A stretch of 64,000 nucleotides of DNA from Gonapodya prolifera JEL478 (GCA_001574975.1 KQ965731.1:124001-188000); one strand, 5' to 3'; counted from the stretch's first letter, positions 11,930 through 23,667 are shown. Numbers and translations: made by a program. Notes: generated from the letters alone by a model not told the origin.

Positions 11930-13383
11930 ATGGATGCTCTTCCGCCATCAATTGTGCAGCTCATCGCTGTGTACCGCACGGCGATGTTCCAGAAATACGC
12001 TGGATTGTTTATCACAAGTGTTCTCGGAGATCTTTCTGTCTTGGCGTTCCTCGCTCTTGCTGCGATGTGAGGATGATAATTCTAAATGGAGATCTCTCTG
12101 GATAATCGCATTCATTCACTGCGTATTGTAGCGTCGACATTAATGTGTTTCGACCGACGCATATCAAACTGTTCGCAGTGCTCATCACATCAAACGTCCT
12201 TGCGATGTTTGGAGAGATCGGATTGTGGACGTCGGACCCCAAGTCGGGTGTGTGTAAGTGAGTACAGGTTGCGTCGGGTTTGAGTGGTAACCCGATGACT
12301 GTGCTTTGATGCCTTATGGTTCCCTTCCTTTCTTGTTGAATCCACCCTGAAGCTTTACAGGTTTTCTTACAATCACCGGATTCAGTGGAGACTTTTGCTC
12401 CAGCGTTTTCATTGTGATCAGGTGTGTTGTTAATACCGATTGTCTCGCGAGCTAACTCATACAAGGCTTCCTGTTTCAGTTTATTTTGGAGTATTGTCTT
12501 GAAAAAGCCAAAGCTCCAGGGCATACAGGAAGCAATGCTCGTTTCGGTGCCTATTGTGTATGCTGTTGGGTGGGGAGTTGCCACGATACCATTGTGAGTT
12601 TTCGTGATTGCTTTCACGCCGAGTCGTTTATTTTAACATCGCTACGTACATAGCATGGGTTTCGGGCTGGACACCGTTATGTGTTACTTCCTCGACTGGC
12701 ATGCTCCGATCGCTATTGTAGCCAACATTTGCACGGTTGTTCTTACGGCTCTAAACTTCGTTCTGGTACTCCTGATGCTCCTTTCACTGCGCAAGGATTC
12801 GAAAGCATCGGAGATTCTCACCACCGCACCGGGGCTGAAAACGAAACCGAACCAAAACAAAGTCAAGTCCGCCGTCGACAAAGTGTCAACGAGAATGATT
12901 TTGTACCCGATCATTATGCTTATAATGGGAGCGTGCGGAATGATTCCCATGTACTTTTTCGAAGGAAACCAGACGGTTGGGGAAATCGGAGGTGCGTGTG
13001 CGGTACTACTCTAGCAAATCAGCGAAACCCCCCCAACTTTCTTGTTGACGATCTCCTCCATGGCAGAATACGTTGTCTCTCTTATTGGAATTGTCAACTG
13101 TCTTGTATTCTTTTTCGTCGAGCCCACAATGGCCACTATCTCCCGGAAGCTCGCGGCTTCACTCGGAGAACGGAGAAAAACAAACGACTCTCCCATATTC
13201 AGGATGATGGAATCCATGTACCTGTTCTTGTCTCGCACCAAAGTAACGAAATCCACACAGTCATCAAGTGCGGCTTCCAAAAGCGTTACCAATCTTGGTA
13301 CATCATCTGTAGCGGGCCGAAACTTTGGGGCCTCCCGTACGACCACTGATGGACAAGGATCGACATATCTCGCAACTGCTTGA
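11930..13383 (+). CDS. Seven-transmembrane G-protein-coupled receptor (362 aa)
   Basis: Exons 11930-12066, 12132-12253, 12361-12421, 12480-12593, 12654-12991 and 13067-13383 give 362 residues. Seven hydrophobic segments are visible: TM1 (LFITSVLGDLSVLAFLALAA), TM2 (IKLFAVLITSNVLAMFG), TM3 (after SGVC, FLTITGFSGDFCSSVFIVI), TM4 (VSVPIVYAVGWGVATI), TM5 (IAIVANICTVVLTALNFVLV), TM6 (ILYPIIMLIMGACGMIPMYF) and TM7 (VVSLIGIVNCLVFFFVEP). The Cys at the start of TM3 fits the usual disulphide. A basic third intracellular loop and a long Ser/Thr-rich tail fit G-protein coupling and phosphorylation. TM6-TM7 resemble the cAMP-receptor/Git3-like group rather than rhodopsins, but subclass and ligand cannot be set from this sequence alone. 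Confidence 0.78.
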
Positions 13384-13963
13384 GCCTGTAATGTATGACC
13401 ACTTATATAATACCCAATAAATAGAGCGTAGAGGAAAAGGAGAACTAAAACTAGAGCGTACAGGAAAGGGGAATTACTTGTCATCAACTAGGGACCACTG
13501 AGATGTCTCAAATTCCACCATACAATCGCAATAATCCAGTTGGAAGCGGGTTCTTTCTTTGGTAGTGCCGTGCCACAAGTGGTGACGAAGCTTTCGGGTG
13601 ACGTCTACACATTTTGGACAAACGAAACGCGTTTCGACCAATCATACAGTTTTCGGAGTCTCCTGCGCATAAACGATAGATATCTTTTGACATCCGAGCT
13701 CTACGAGCGAGAGAGGAACGGACAACGTCTGCGCTTTTGAGCTCTCGTCAAAGCCCATTGGAAACGAAGGGAGGGATCGCCGGGTGAGGGAGATTCAGCC
13801 AGGAATACACTCTGAAGAGGAACCTTCGAAGGGAAGAACCGATGTGAGTGGTGATGCGATGCAGATGGCTCCGATTGATTACTCGGTCCAACCTTTATGC
13901 TTCCAGTTCGGGCAAGCGGACAGATAGGCAGGCTACGAACGAATTGTAACCAGCTAAAACTAG
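13384..13963. other. Intergenic region with a short imperfect direct repeat
   Basis: About 580 bp between the receptor and the bZIP gene. Near 13420-13475 a segment of the type agagcgta-aggaaaagg occurs twice. A 66-codon frame at 13540-13740 has no recognisable features. No gene is supported. Confidence 0.45.
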
Positions 13964-16132
13964 ATGGCGACAGTAGCGGTGTCGCAAGCGCACGGGAGCA
14001 TTGAGGGAGAGACTGACGCCATTACATCCAGCGGAAAAGTTATGGATGTCAGTTCCTCTTCTCCTGCCCCAACACCACTGCCGCAGACTCGGATATCTGT
14101 CCATGAGTCTTCATTGACGTCGGAGACAGTTTCTACTTCTACCACCACCTCTCAGGTCCCAACAACCGGACAGCGCGCCGTCTCTCTCAAGATAAAATTC
14201 AATCCTGCTGCTCTCAAGGCGGACCCTGACTCTTTTCCTAAAATGTCTCCAGTGCACCCACACCAACCCCCCAAGAAGTCCCCATCTCTTCCCGCACCTT
14301 CCTCTACACCTCCACACACCCCTATTGACTCTAGTACTACGGATGCCGCTGCTGTCGTCTCAACTCCCGTCACTTCTCCAATAGCATCAGAACCACCACA
14401 AACTACAGATAGCATTACCGCACCTTCAGCACCAGTCACCCATTCGCCAACTCAGGGGCCCGCAACAACGGTAGAAACAGAATCGAATCAAATTGATTCG
14501 AATTCGATAGACGATACATCATCCCACGCCACTGGTCCTCAAGTGAAGAGGAGGAGGATCATCGAACGTCCCAGTATCACCAGCAGACTCCAACCCATTG
14601 AATTTGAGCAATTTCCCGCGACTGACGAGACTGCCAGCCAGGAGCCTGAAATCTTGGGTGAAGCTCAAATCGAGACAGGCGGCCTGAACCTCGACCTTGA
14701 GCAGCCCAATGCGACTCAAAACACCACGGAGACTTCACAGGTGGACCAGCCACCGATCCAGGGCGTAGAACCAATGCGGACTGATCAAGAGCCGCTTCCC
14801 ACCGAAGAATCGAGTGCACTTCCCGAGGGTGCTCCGCCTGGTGATCCGCCCAGTACAGGTGCCGGTCGCGTCACGCGCTCCGCCATCTCAAACCGAAGCC
14901 GGCCCACTGCTACGTCCGCGACACCTGGTCGAAAACCAGTCACCCGTCCCACTGACACGGCTGCCACCGGTGCGGGGAGATCGGCCTCCTCTGCTCGCAA
15001 CGGTGGGGCATCGACCTCGGGCTCCTCGGGCACCATGAGGTCCACCGCGCGCTCGCTTCCTGACATCCTCCAGTCCGCCGCGCGCGCCGCCGCGATCGCA
15101 AAAGCGCGCGCCAAAGCCATCGCCCAGTCTGCCGTGGGATTCACGGACGAAGACGTCGCCGAGATCGAGGCGTCCACTGCGGCGACGAACGGGACCGTTC
15201 CGCCGTCCTCGGCGCGGGGCAAGGGGGGCAGGGGCAGGGGCACGCGGAACGATGATTCCGACGACGAGGACATGGATGTGGATGTGGACGAGGGCGGGGC
15301 AGGCGACGACGGAGAGTCGGGGACGACCGGGTCGACGGGGGGTGCGAAAATGGATCCTGCCAAGCGTGCACGGAAGCGAGAGCGCAACCGAGTGGCGGCG
15401 GCGCTGTACCGCAAGCGACATAAGAACCACGTGCGGTTTCTGGAGCGGTACGTAGGCGAGCTGGAGAAGCAGCTGGACCAGGCCATGCGGGATCTGGACA
15501 CGGCCAAGCGCGACATGGAGCTGACCTCGCGCGAGGCCGAGCTGGAGAAGAAGCAGGCGAGGCTGGACGCCGGGGCGGCGGAGGACGCAAGGGTGACGGC
15601 CGAGGCGGGAAGAAGGGTGGCGGAGGAGGAGCTGGTCAAGTTGAGGGAGGTTGTGGATGCGGCTGCGAGTGGCGATACCGAGGGCGTCGCGAGGGCCATG
15701 AGGGAGCGCGCCGAGGCGGCGGAGGAGGCTGGCAGGTGGTGGGAGAGGGAGGCGCAAGAGACGAGGGCGGAGATGGAAAGAATACACGGGCGGTTGATGG
15801 AGCTGGAGCAGGAGATGGAGGCGGTCAAGAAGGAGAACGAGGCGCTGGCGGATGATTTGAGTAAGGGGAAGGAGCGGCTGGCGGAGCTGGAGGCGAGGGG
15901 GCCCGTCGCAGGATTGAGGGCGAAGCGAAAGATGGACGATGGGGAGGCAGGGGCAGGGTCAGGTGCGGGTGGTGGTGGACACACGGTGGCGCCATACAAT
16001 CCGAGGCGGGGCCGCCCGAGGAAGAACGCCAAAGATGAGACAGACGAGGAGGGCGAGGACGCGAAGCGGCGAAAGGTGGAGGATGTGGCGGTCGAAGCGG
16101 GAGACGGCGATGACGTCAACGTGGAAAACTGA
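13964..16132 (+). CDS. bZIP transcription factor with a C-terminal AT-hook (722 aa, intronless)
   Basis: One uninterrupted frame from ATG 13964 to TGA. Residues 1-430 are Ser/Thr/Pro-rich and probably disordered. An acidic patch (about residues 430-450, DDSDDEDMDVDVDEG) precedes the bZIP at about 462-505. Its basic region (KRARKRERNRVAAALYRKRH) contains the N-x2-A-A-x2-Y-R core, with Tyr at a position that often holds Cys or Phe. It continues into an unusually long coiled coil (to about residue 650). Near residue 680 RRGRPRKNAK is a classic AT-hook. Expected action is dimeric DNA binding in the nucleus, and target genes are unknown. The coiled-coil part is very GC-rich and the N-terminal part is not. 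Being intronless stands out in this intron-rich region. Confidence 0.88.
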   Translation: MATVAVSQAHGSIEGETDAITSSGKVMDVSSSSPAPTPLPQTRISVHESSLTSETVSTSTTTSQVPTTGQRAVSLKIKFNPAALKADPDSFPKMSPVHPHQPPKKSPSLPAPSSTPPHTPIDSSTTDAAAVVSTPVTSPIASEPPQTTDSITAPSAPVTHSPTQGPATTVETESNQIDSNSIDDTSSHATGPQVKRRRIIERPSITSRLQPIEFEQFPATDETASQEPEILGEAQIETGGLNLDLEQPNATQNTTETSQVDQPPIQGVEPMRTDQEPLPTEESSALPEGAPPGDPPSTGAGRVTRSAISNRSRPTATSATPGRKPVTRPTDTAATGAGRSASSARNGGASTSGSSGTMRSTARSLPDILQSAARAAAIAKARAKAIAQSAVGFTDEDVAEIEASTAATNGTVPPSSARGKGGRGRGTRNDDSDDEDMDVDVDEGGAGDDGESGTTGSTGGAKMDPAKRARKRERNRVAAALYRKRHKNHVRFLERYVGELEKQLDQAMRDLDTAKRDMELTSREAELEKKQARLDAGAAEDARVTAEAGRRVAEEELVKLREVVDAAASGDTEGVARAMRERAEAAEEAGRWWEREAQETRAEMERIHGRLMELEQEMEAVKKENEALADDLSKGKERLAELEARGPVAGLRAKRKMDDGEAGAGSGAGGGGHTVAPYNPRRGRPRKNAKDETDEEGEDAKRRKVEDVAVEAGDGDDVNVEN

Positions 16133-17038
16133 AACAAACGGGGACAGTCCTTTCTGTATATAGTGGAGGTGGGTTGTGCGCTTGAGTTGACGTGTTGAGA
16201 GATGCGTTCACAGGTTCCACCATTTTAGCCGTTGCTCTTTGGTGGAGAGGAGAAATTTTGTAATGTTTTACCCCCTATGTGATGGATTTGAGCCCAGTAA
16301 ACTGTACTACAGAGCTTTTTAGCATGACGTCTTCGTGGGGTGGGTTACCGGCGTGACTATTCAGGGAGACGAGAGCAAAGCACAAAAGTTCGAAAACCCG
16401 CAATAAAGATAAGAATCTTGATCGTAGATACACAATATAAGCTTATCAGAACCCGGAGATTGACGCAAAAAACCGTCCTTAGTGCGCCCTCCCACCCTAA
16501 TCGCTGCCTCACCGGCGTGACAGGAATGAGGGGGAGGAGGGGAGGTTCACTGAGCTGGGAATCTGAGGCACTGGCCGATTTTCACGCGAAGAATTGCATT
16601 ATGAAAGATAGAAATGTTTTCCGGCGAAACTCTCCACGATTTACCCCAAAGTTGGCCCTCTCCAAAAAGCACAGCCCATCTCCCCGCAGCGTGCCTCTCA
16701 GGTTTCACCCCTATCGCGCTTGGCAGATAACACATCCAGCGCGCACACAGGAGAGAAAATCGCATCGTATTTCTGTTAAATCTGGCTATCGACGCCGATT
16801 GAGTTGCAATCGACCCAATCGGACGGGAGCAGGGGAGATAGCGGGAGATGGAGAACCCACCGCAGGGCTCCAGACAGGAGGCACGAGGATCCAAAGGACT
16901 TATAGATAGCGGGAATCTTTTGATCCGCATCGATCAGGGGAACGGAGACACCCTTCAAGGGTGCAGTACTTATGCACCGTTGATTCTGACCTTGCTGTTA
17001 TCTCGTCGACTCACCTTCGCCGCACACCAACACACACG
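16133..17038. other. Intergenic region: bZIP 3' flank and DUR3 promoter
   Basis: About 900 bp. A 189-codon frame at 16340-16909 lacks an ATG start and protein-like composition. The notable content is a cluster of GATA-factor-type sites, listed separately. Confidence 0.55.
16407..17003. promoter_or_regulatory. Cluster of HGATAR (GATA-factor) sites upstream of DUR3
   Basis: Sites matching HGATAR on either strand: 16407-16412 (AGATAA), 16443-16448 (reverse TGATAA), 16606-16611 (AGATAG), 16711-16716 (reverse CGATAG), 16725-16730 (AGATAA), 16786-16791 (reverse CGATAG), 16836-16841 (AGATAG), 16904-16909 (AGATAG) and 16998-17003 (reverse AGATAA). That is nine in about 600 bp, where equal base frequencies predict about two. 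In other fungi DUR3-type genes are known targets of nitrogen-regulatory GATA factors, so nitrogen-repressed control is the natural inference. Binding is not shown. Confidence 0.5.
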
Positions 17039-20000
17039 ATGGCAATCCTGGGGCAGGGCGTGGGATGGGCTGTTGTTCTTGGATTCGGGGCGTTCTTCGC
17101 CATCAGTGAGTTTTGTCTTTTAGTGTCGAAAGTCGAATCCATTCACCGAATCCAATTCAATTCGTCCGTGTTTGTTTTCCAGTCATGACGCTTTTAACAA
17201 AGGCGCAGGAGAGGTATCTCGGTGAAGTCCAAACTTCGGAGATGTTCATGACAGCTGGCCGAACTAGTAAGTTGCCGACCACACAATTCGGCCTCTTTCC
17301 ACGCCTCTCCGCCGAATATGAATATGACGCGTACTGGATACTTACTTGTCCCAACTCGTTGCCAACGTCCTCAGTCAAAACTGTGAGTCCCAAACAAACA
17401 GATCTGCACTTGATTCGCGTTTGGTAAAATAGAATCTCCTAGGGTTTAACTGCTTCTGCAGTCGTCAGTGCCTGGACATGGGCTGCCACACTTCTCCAAT
17501 CCTCGACCGTCGCCTACAACTACGGCGTTTCCGGTGAGTCGGAACCTCCAACCGACACGCCGTTTTAAAAAAACATTCCTCTATCCGATTTGCCCTTTGT
17601 GACATTCAGGACCGTTCTGGTACGCCTCCGGTGCAACAATCCAGGTCCTTCTGTTCGCCATCTTGGCCATCGAGCTTAAGCGCAAGGCACCCAACGCGCA
17701 CACCTTCTTGGAAATCATTCTCGCTCGTGTGAGTATTGTCGCCCACACTTGGCCGAGTGTGAAACGTTGGTTCGGTTCGACCCATCTGATCGCTTCCGCA
17801 CCGCGTCAAACAGTACGGCAAGAACGCCCACATTGTGTTCATGGTGTTCGGGTGCGTTTATCATGTCCGAAGAACCTGGCTGAAAACTCTGATCTCATCT
17901 TTCCGTGTCTGGCAGATTGGCCACCAACATGATCGTCACAGCAAGTGCGCTCGTAATCCCATCGTTCACACAATACCCGATCACTGACCTTACCCTCCTC
18001 CCATCTCCTTAACCTTCCCCTACACTTGCACAGTGTTGATTCTCGGCGGTGCTGCTGGTGAGTTCCCCCAACTGGCCGGACACGGATTCATGAGAATTCT
18101 ACCATCTCATCCTTGCGTCACCCCACCAGTCGTCAACGCCCTCACCGGAATGAACATCTACGCCGCCTGCATCTTTATCCCGCTCGGTGTTACCGTCTAC
18201 GTCGTCGCCGGTGGTTTGAAGGCGACCTTCTTGACCGACTACAGTGTACGTTGCTCACTTTTGGCGGAACCTTGTCCACTGCATCAACCTAACCACCTCA
18301 ATCTTTCTACCAGCACACTGTCTTCATTTACATCATCATTCTCCTCTTCGGACTCACCGTCTACGCCACCTCGGACCTCATTGGATCCCCATCTGCCATG
18401 TACGACCTCCTCGCAAAGGCGGCCGAGAAGCACCCCGTCCCCAACAACACCAACGGGCAGTACTTGACCATGGCGTCGACCGACGGTGTAAGTTCCTGCC
18501 TTTGGCGGTTGGCGTATTTCATGTACGAGTAAGATCTCATAACCACTCACCACTCCACTCAGCTCATCTTCGGTATCATCAACATCGTCGGCAACTTCGG
18601 TACCGTCTTTGTCGACCAGGCCTACTGGCAACGCGCCGTCGCTGCCCGCCCCTCCTCCACCGTCAAGGGATACCTTGTCGGAGGTACGTACTCTTCACAC
18701 CCACATCCTTCTCACGTGTGTTACCTGTGACCTGACATGTACTGGCCTCAATCAATCCCAGGTCTGTGCTGGTTTGCCATCCCATTCTTCCTCGCCACCA
18801 CGCTTGGTCTTGCTGGCGTCGCTCTCGAGAGCAACCCCGTCTTCCCGACCTACCCTGAACGTCTCGTAAGTGTTTTCCCATTCTTTCGCCTGGTCGAACG
18901 CATGCTTGACCTCGCTGTGAATCCAGGACGCCGCCTCCGTCAGCGCCGGTCTCGTCGCGCCCAACGCTGCTGTCGCACTGCTGGGTTCCGGCGGTGGTGT
19001 CGCGATCTTGATTCTTGTGTTCATGGCCGTGACCAGTGCAGCCTCCGCTGAACTCATCGCGGTGGCATCCATCATCACTTGTAAGCACACGCCCTTTGAC
19101 TGCTTGCTAGCCTCAGGATTCTAACGCATTTCACTACAGACGATGTTTACCGCACCTACATCAAGCCCGAGGCTACTGGCAAGCAGCTCGTGGACTTCTC
19201 GCACTGGGTCATTGGCGGCTTCGGAGTGTTCATGGGTGTCCTTGGTATCATTCTCAACTTGATGTGGGTGTCGTATTACTCGCGAAATCTCAGATTGTTA
19301 TCTAACTGCGAAATTCGACCATTCGGCCGATCAAATACACAGTGGTGTTTCTCTTGGATGTGAGTCTTGCTGATCTGTGTTTCTCGTTCGATAAGTCTTG
19401 ACCTTTGTCTTCTTTCATCAAAGACCTCTACCTCCTTATGGGTGTCATCGTCAGTCCCGCCGTGTTCCCCATTGCTGCCACGTAAGAATCTTGCTATTGC
19501 GATAGGCGTCTCCCTTCCGCTCACACTGCACTTTGGTGGTCTCTGAAGCCTCACTTGGAAGAAGCAGAACGTTTACGCTGCCATCGGTGCATGCATTTTT
19601 GGGTTTGCGGCTGGCATCAGCGCGTGGCTCGGCGTTGCAAAGGCCGAGGCCGGTGTCATTGACATCAACTCGACTGGAGCCAACAACCCTATGGTAAGCT
19701 GTCACATAGTGTGGGATACCAATGACGACGTTTGTCAACTCGCGTCTTCCGATCCAGCTCGCCGGTAACTTGGTGTCCCTCGGGGCTTCCGCTCTCTTCA
19801 GCATCGTTGTGTCTCTGATCAAGCCGGACGACTTCGACTTTAACATCACCAAGGAGAAGCTGGCGATGTTGATCGAGAAGGAGGACAAGGAGATGGGCAT
19901 CGAGCACGCCAACGAGGAGGACCCCAAGAAGCTCGACTCCGCCGCCAAGTTCGCATACGGCAGCAGTTTGGGATTGACGCTTGTCCTTATTATCCTCTGG

Positions 20001-20382
20001 CCCATCCCCATGTACGCCTCGGGAGTGAGTTTATGTGCCGTGTTTTGGCCGTGTGATCGTCGTGCTTATTCCGCATCCATTTCCATTTCATTTCTATATT
20101 CCTACTTCTTAGTACGTTTTCTCCAAAGGCTTGTGAGTAGATTTTGAATCTTGCCCAGATTGAATCCATCTCACGTCGATTTCCCATGACAGCTTCACTG
20201 GCTGGATCGTCTTTGGCTTAATTTGGTCTTTCATCGCGGCAATCACGGTAATCTTCTTGCCAATCTGGGAATCTCGAGGAGGACTGGTCATGTTCTTCAA
20301 AAATGTCGCTGGAGGCGCCAAGGAGCCCGCCATCGCACACACCGAATCTGAGACCACGATGATCAAACCCGAGGAGGCGTAA
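17039..20382 (+). CDS. DUR3: DUR3-type urea/polyamine transporter of the sodium:solute symporter family (649 aa)
   Basis: Twenty exons: 17039-17105, 17183-17266, 17375-17382, 17443-17533, 17610-17728, 17814-17851, 17916-17944, 18034-18057, 18130-18245, 18314-18487, 18563-18683, 18762-18865, 18927-19080, 19140-19263, 19343-19359, 19424-19481, 19549-19693, 19758-20024, 20113-20132 and 20193-20382. All phases close. The protein is a high-affinity plasma-membrane urea importer. DUR3-like blocks include [49 protein letters not shown] and [13 protein letters not shown]. There are about 15 hydrophobic helices, a charged loop near the C-terminal third ([16 protein letters not shown]) and a length close to fungal DUR3. 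Exons of 8, 17, 20, 24 and 29 nt are unusually small. GATA sites upstream suggest nitrogen control. Confidence 0.95.
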
Positions 20383-21473
20383 TTGCTGGGTCTGGGTCTG
20401 GCGTATTCATCATCAGTTGGCGTACGTAATCTAATGTCACAGTTGTAATTTTGTCAAAACGGGGAGAGTTAGGGGATCGAAATAAATTTAGGGTGGCCAA
20501 CGCTCTATTCAAATTTGGCAAGAGGCACCACCTGGAATCATTCAGGCAATCTCCCCTCAAAACCACCCCATCACATCGTAGAAATCAGAGTGTAAATCGC
20601 ATAAAACACCATCGAACGTCCAACCGACCGCCCAATCAAACTTTTATGCCCCCAATGCAACATATCCTTCGCCCGGAGCGAAAGGATCCCACCCATCGTC
20701 GCGGGATCCCCCTCCAAAGTGGTTTTTTTCGTCTCTCCGCCCATAACGCCGCCCAATCAGCGCTCCCGCGGCTCGAAAAGTTCATGAGGAACGTGATGCT
20801 TCTTTTGGCAGGCTCCTTTTTCTTTCTTGCCTTTTGCCCGTCGTTCACTCATTCTGTCACTTGCTAAAGCTATTTATCCACCCGCACCTGACCGCAGCTC
20901 AGATAATTTTTGGTTCCGAAAACACAAATTATGAGTAATTTATTAGTATTCACTATCGCTGTTTGAAATATTTAGTTTTGGGCGCGTGACTCTCAAACCG
21001 GAACGGAGATCCTCTGTCTATGTGGTTCCTTTCATCAGACACCATAAAAATGCCGCTGTCCACGTCGGGAGCGATACTATCGTCAATTGAACGATGGACA
21101 AAACTCAACCACACTCATACATATCCTCATGTATTTCCGCAAATACATACTACGATCCGGCCAGTTTTTGATCCAAGCACAACGCGGTTTACAGCTTGCC
21201 AGCAACAGGCGAGCTTTGGGCGAGGACCCCTTTTGTCTTTCTTGAAACAATCTTTCTGGGTGGAGAGGAGCGGAAATGCATATTGCTGAGTGTCAGAGTG
21301 TGGCCACAGCACCATTTGGGGCTCCCGATCTCGTTTCCAAAGTTTTGCGGGAACCCAAAAACACCGTTGGTGTGGAGCGATTTTCACTTGCAACGGGGAG
21401 CCATCTCGACATGGATGTTTGTGCTGCGTTTCTCTGAGCCATTTTCCATTGTTTTAGCCTGATTCGTGGACGG
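20383..21473. other. Intergenic region
   Basis: About 1.1 kb between DUR3 and the RING-finger gene. Open frames on both strands are short and lack protein-like composition. An AT-rich segment lies near 20900-20980. It probably holds the DUR3 3'-UTR and the RING gene promoter. Confidence 0.5.
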
Positions 21474-23667
21474 ATGTGGTGGATTGGGAGCACCCTACCA
21501 CGGCTGGCGGTCGCGCTGACCCTGCTTTTGCGATGGGTGGACAATGGTGGCGCACAGTCGACGCAAGGAATGATCACAGGTGAGAGTCGTGGTTGCCGAA
21601 TTTGCAAGTGGCCGACCTAATGGCATTTGCAAATGACCCACATCATCGCCAGAGGCCGTTCGCGTTGATGTCTCCCCCGCCGTCCTTGTCAAATCGTTTT
21701 CTTTATTGAACGGCAGCGAGATCTCATTGTTCAGTGGCTCGCCCAAACCTGACGGTGCCATCAGTGGACAATTCATGCCCTTCACGCCGGACTGTCCATC
21801 AGTTTTCTCTGCGGCCTACCCCCCCACTTCTCCTTACACTCTTCCTTCCACGTACAATAGCTTTCGCGCGATCGTACTTCTTCAAGCTTCCTCTCTAATC
21901 TGTCACCCGGACCCTGTCGATGGACTTCAGCGCATTCTTCCACGCCTTCTCTCTCTTCGGAACGTGGCGGCGGTGATGGTCTCACTGTCCTCACTTGGGA
22001 ATAACACACTGCCACCATCCATTTGGGATGTCGCGGCAAACATTTCTCTCGCCTCGAACTCGAGCTCAACTCTGGGAAACGCGACTTTACTCGCCCAGAA
22101 GCCCGTGTTCTGGCTCTCACAAGATCGGGCGACGGACATTTACTTTTCGTTCCTCTCACTAGCGCCGCCCAATGGCGATTATGCGGTCATCCCAACGAGA
22201 TCGTCTGTCTACGTCTTCATAACGACAATCGGTGGGGATGGATTGGCAGCCCAGTCTGACAGCCTCTATCGGTCTTCTGTTTACGTCTCAGCATCGGTTA
22301 CGGCGGCACTGGTGATGTTTGGGGCTGGATTATGGTACATTAATCAGACTCGTCGAAAGGTGAATGAATGTCGTGGAGTTTCAGTGCAACCACCTCGTCT
22401 AAACCCGTCATCCTCATGTAACCTATCATTCCAGCGTATTAGAAAGAGGGTTATGAGTCGGCTCGCGGAAGTACGAATGAACAATCAGACCCTCTACACG
22501 TTGTTAACAAGTGGCACACCGCTCAATCCAATTGCTCTAACAGTCGAAGAACGTGCGTTAGGACGGAGAATTCAACCTGCGACGATTGATCAGGTCGTTT
22601 TGAAGCAACTTCCAACATGGCGATGGAGCGAACCCCGCCCGGAACTTCCAGCGTCCCTGAAAGCAACCGGTGATTCTAGCAATAGTGCAGAGGAAGAAAA
22701 CATCGACTCGAATAATCTTTTGGCATCGACCGCGGCTGGAGAAGCGCAAGAAAGGGAAAAGGGGGAAGGCTGTCCCATTTGCTTGGAGCCGTACCAGGCT
22801 AATTCCGTTGTTCGGCTTCTTCCGTGTTCCCACTCATTCCACAGCAAATGCGTGGATGACTGGTTGGCAAAGCGAAGGGGTGTGTGCCCCCTTTGCCGAT
22901 TGGACATCAGTACCGACGGCGAGTGGTACCAAACCAGATTCGCCAAAACACCGCCGTCCAACGGTTCGTCAGCCGTGGGTGACACTGGAATGATGAGTAG
23001 GGCTAGGGACGTGCTGCGGCGCGCTGGAATCCGGAGTCGCCCGCAGGAGCGATCAACGGATGTGGAACTGGGGGAACAAACGAATTACGGGGAGACTGCA
23101 GGGGCAGTCGCCAGAACTGACGCGACACAGGAGCTTCTCACCCCTCCAGCTGCATATGCACCTGGAAGCATTCCACACCTACCCCAGGCAGCCGAGGAGT
23201 CGTCAGATGGAGCAAGTCGCGACGATGTATCATCGAGAACAATGGTGCCGGGAGACACTGTTCCCCCTCCCACCAATTCGAACCCCATTTCTCATCCTCT
23301 GAGCGGCCCGAATACTCTTGTCATACCCGCCGACGTGGACGCGGATATTCTTTTCCTAGCGATTCATCGTAAAGTAGCTCGCGAAAGAGCGAGGTTGGCG
23401 ACCGTTGCATCTGCAAATGGTGATACCGAGTTTACCCCGGGAACCTCTCCGAGGTCTCTCTCGGCCGAAGATCAAACACTTTGGCTGACACTCGAAGACT
23501 GGGACAAAGAATTGACTCGTTTAGACGGAGGTGTCGAGATTGAGGGAGCGCCACCGTTGCGTGCATGGTGGAGTTCACCTGAAGACGTTGGAAGGCGTCT
23601 ACTTGGATTTTTGGTGTATCCCGCGTCGGGGGTGATTGGGCGAATATCGCGTTTGCGCAATGGATAG
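21474..23667 (+). CDS. PA-TM-RING type E3 ubiquitin ligase (681 aa)
   Basis: Exons 21474-21579, 21653-22359 and 22435-23667. The N-terminus is a signal peptide (MWWIGSTLPRLAVALTLLLR). A lumenal domain of about 200 residues carries several N-glycosylation sequons (NNT, NIS, NSS, NAT). A transmembrane helix lies at about 243-265 (VSASVTAALVMFGAGLWYI), then a cytosolic tail with a RING-H2 at about 384-425. The zinc ligands read CPICLEPY, then CSHSFHSKCVDDW, then CPLCRL, matching C-x2-C, C-x-H-x2-H-x2-C and C-x2-C. The architecture is that of PA-TM-RING ligases (RNF13/RNF167-like, fungal Tul1-unrelated), which act on endosomal, Golgi or vacuolar membranes. The lumenal part is diverged, so the PA assignment comes from architecture. 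The roughly 260-residue disordered tail is long for the group. Confidence 0.85.

Noticed and set aside
16340-16909. A 189-codon open frame upstream of DUR3
   Set aside because: Starts with GTG, is Arg/Ser-rich without motifs, and overlaps the GATA-site promoter.
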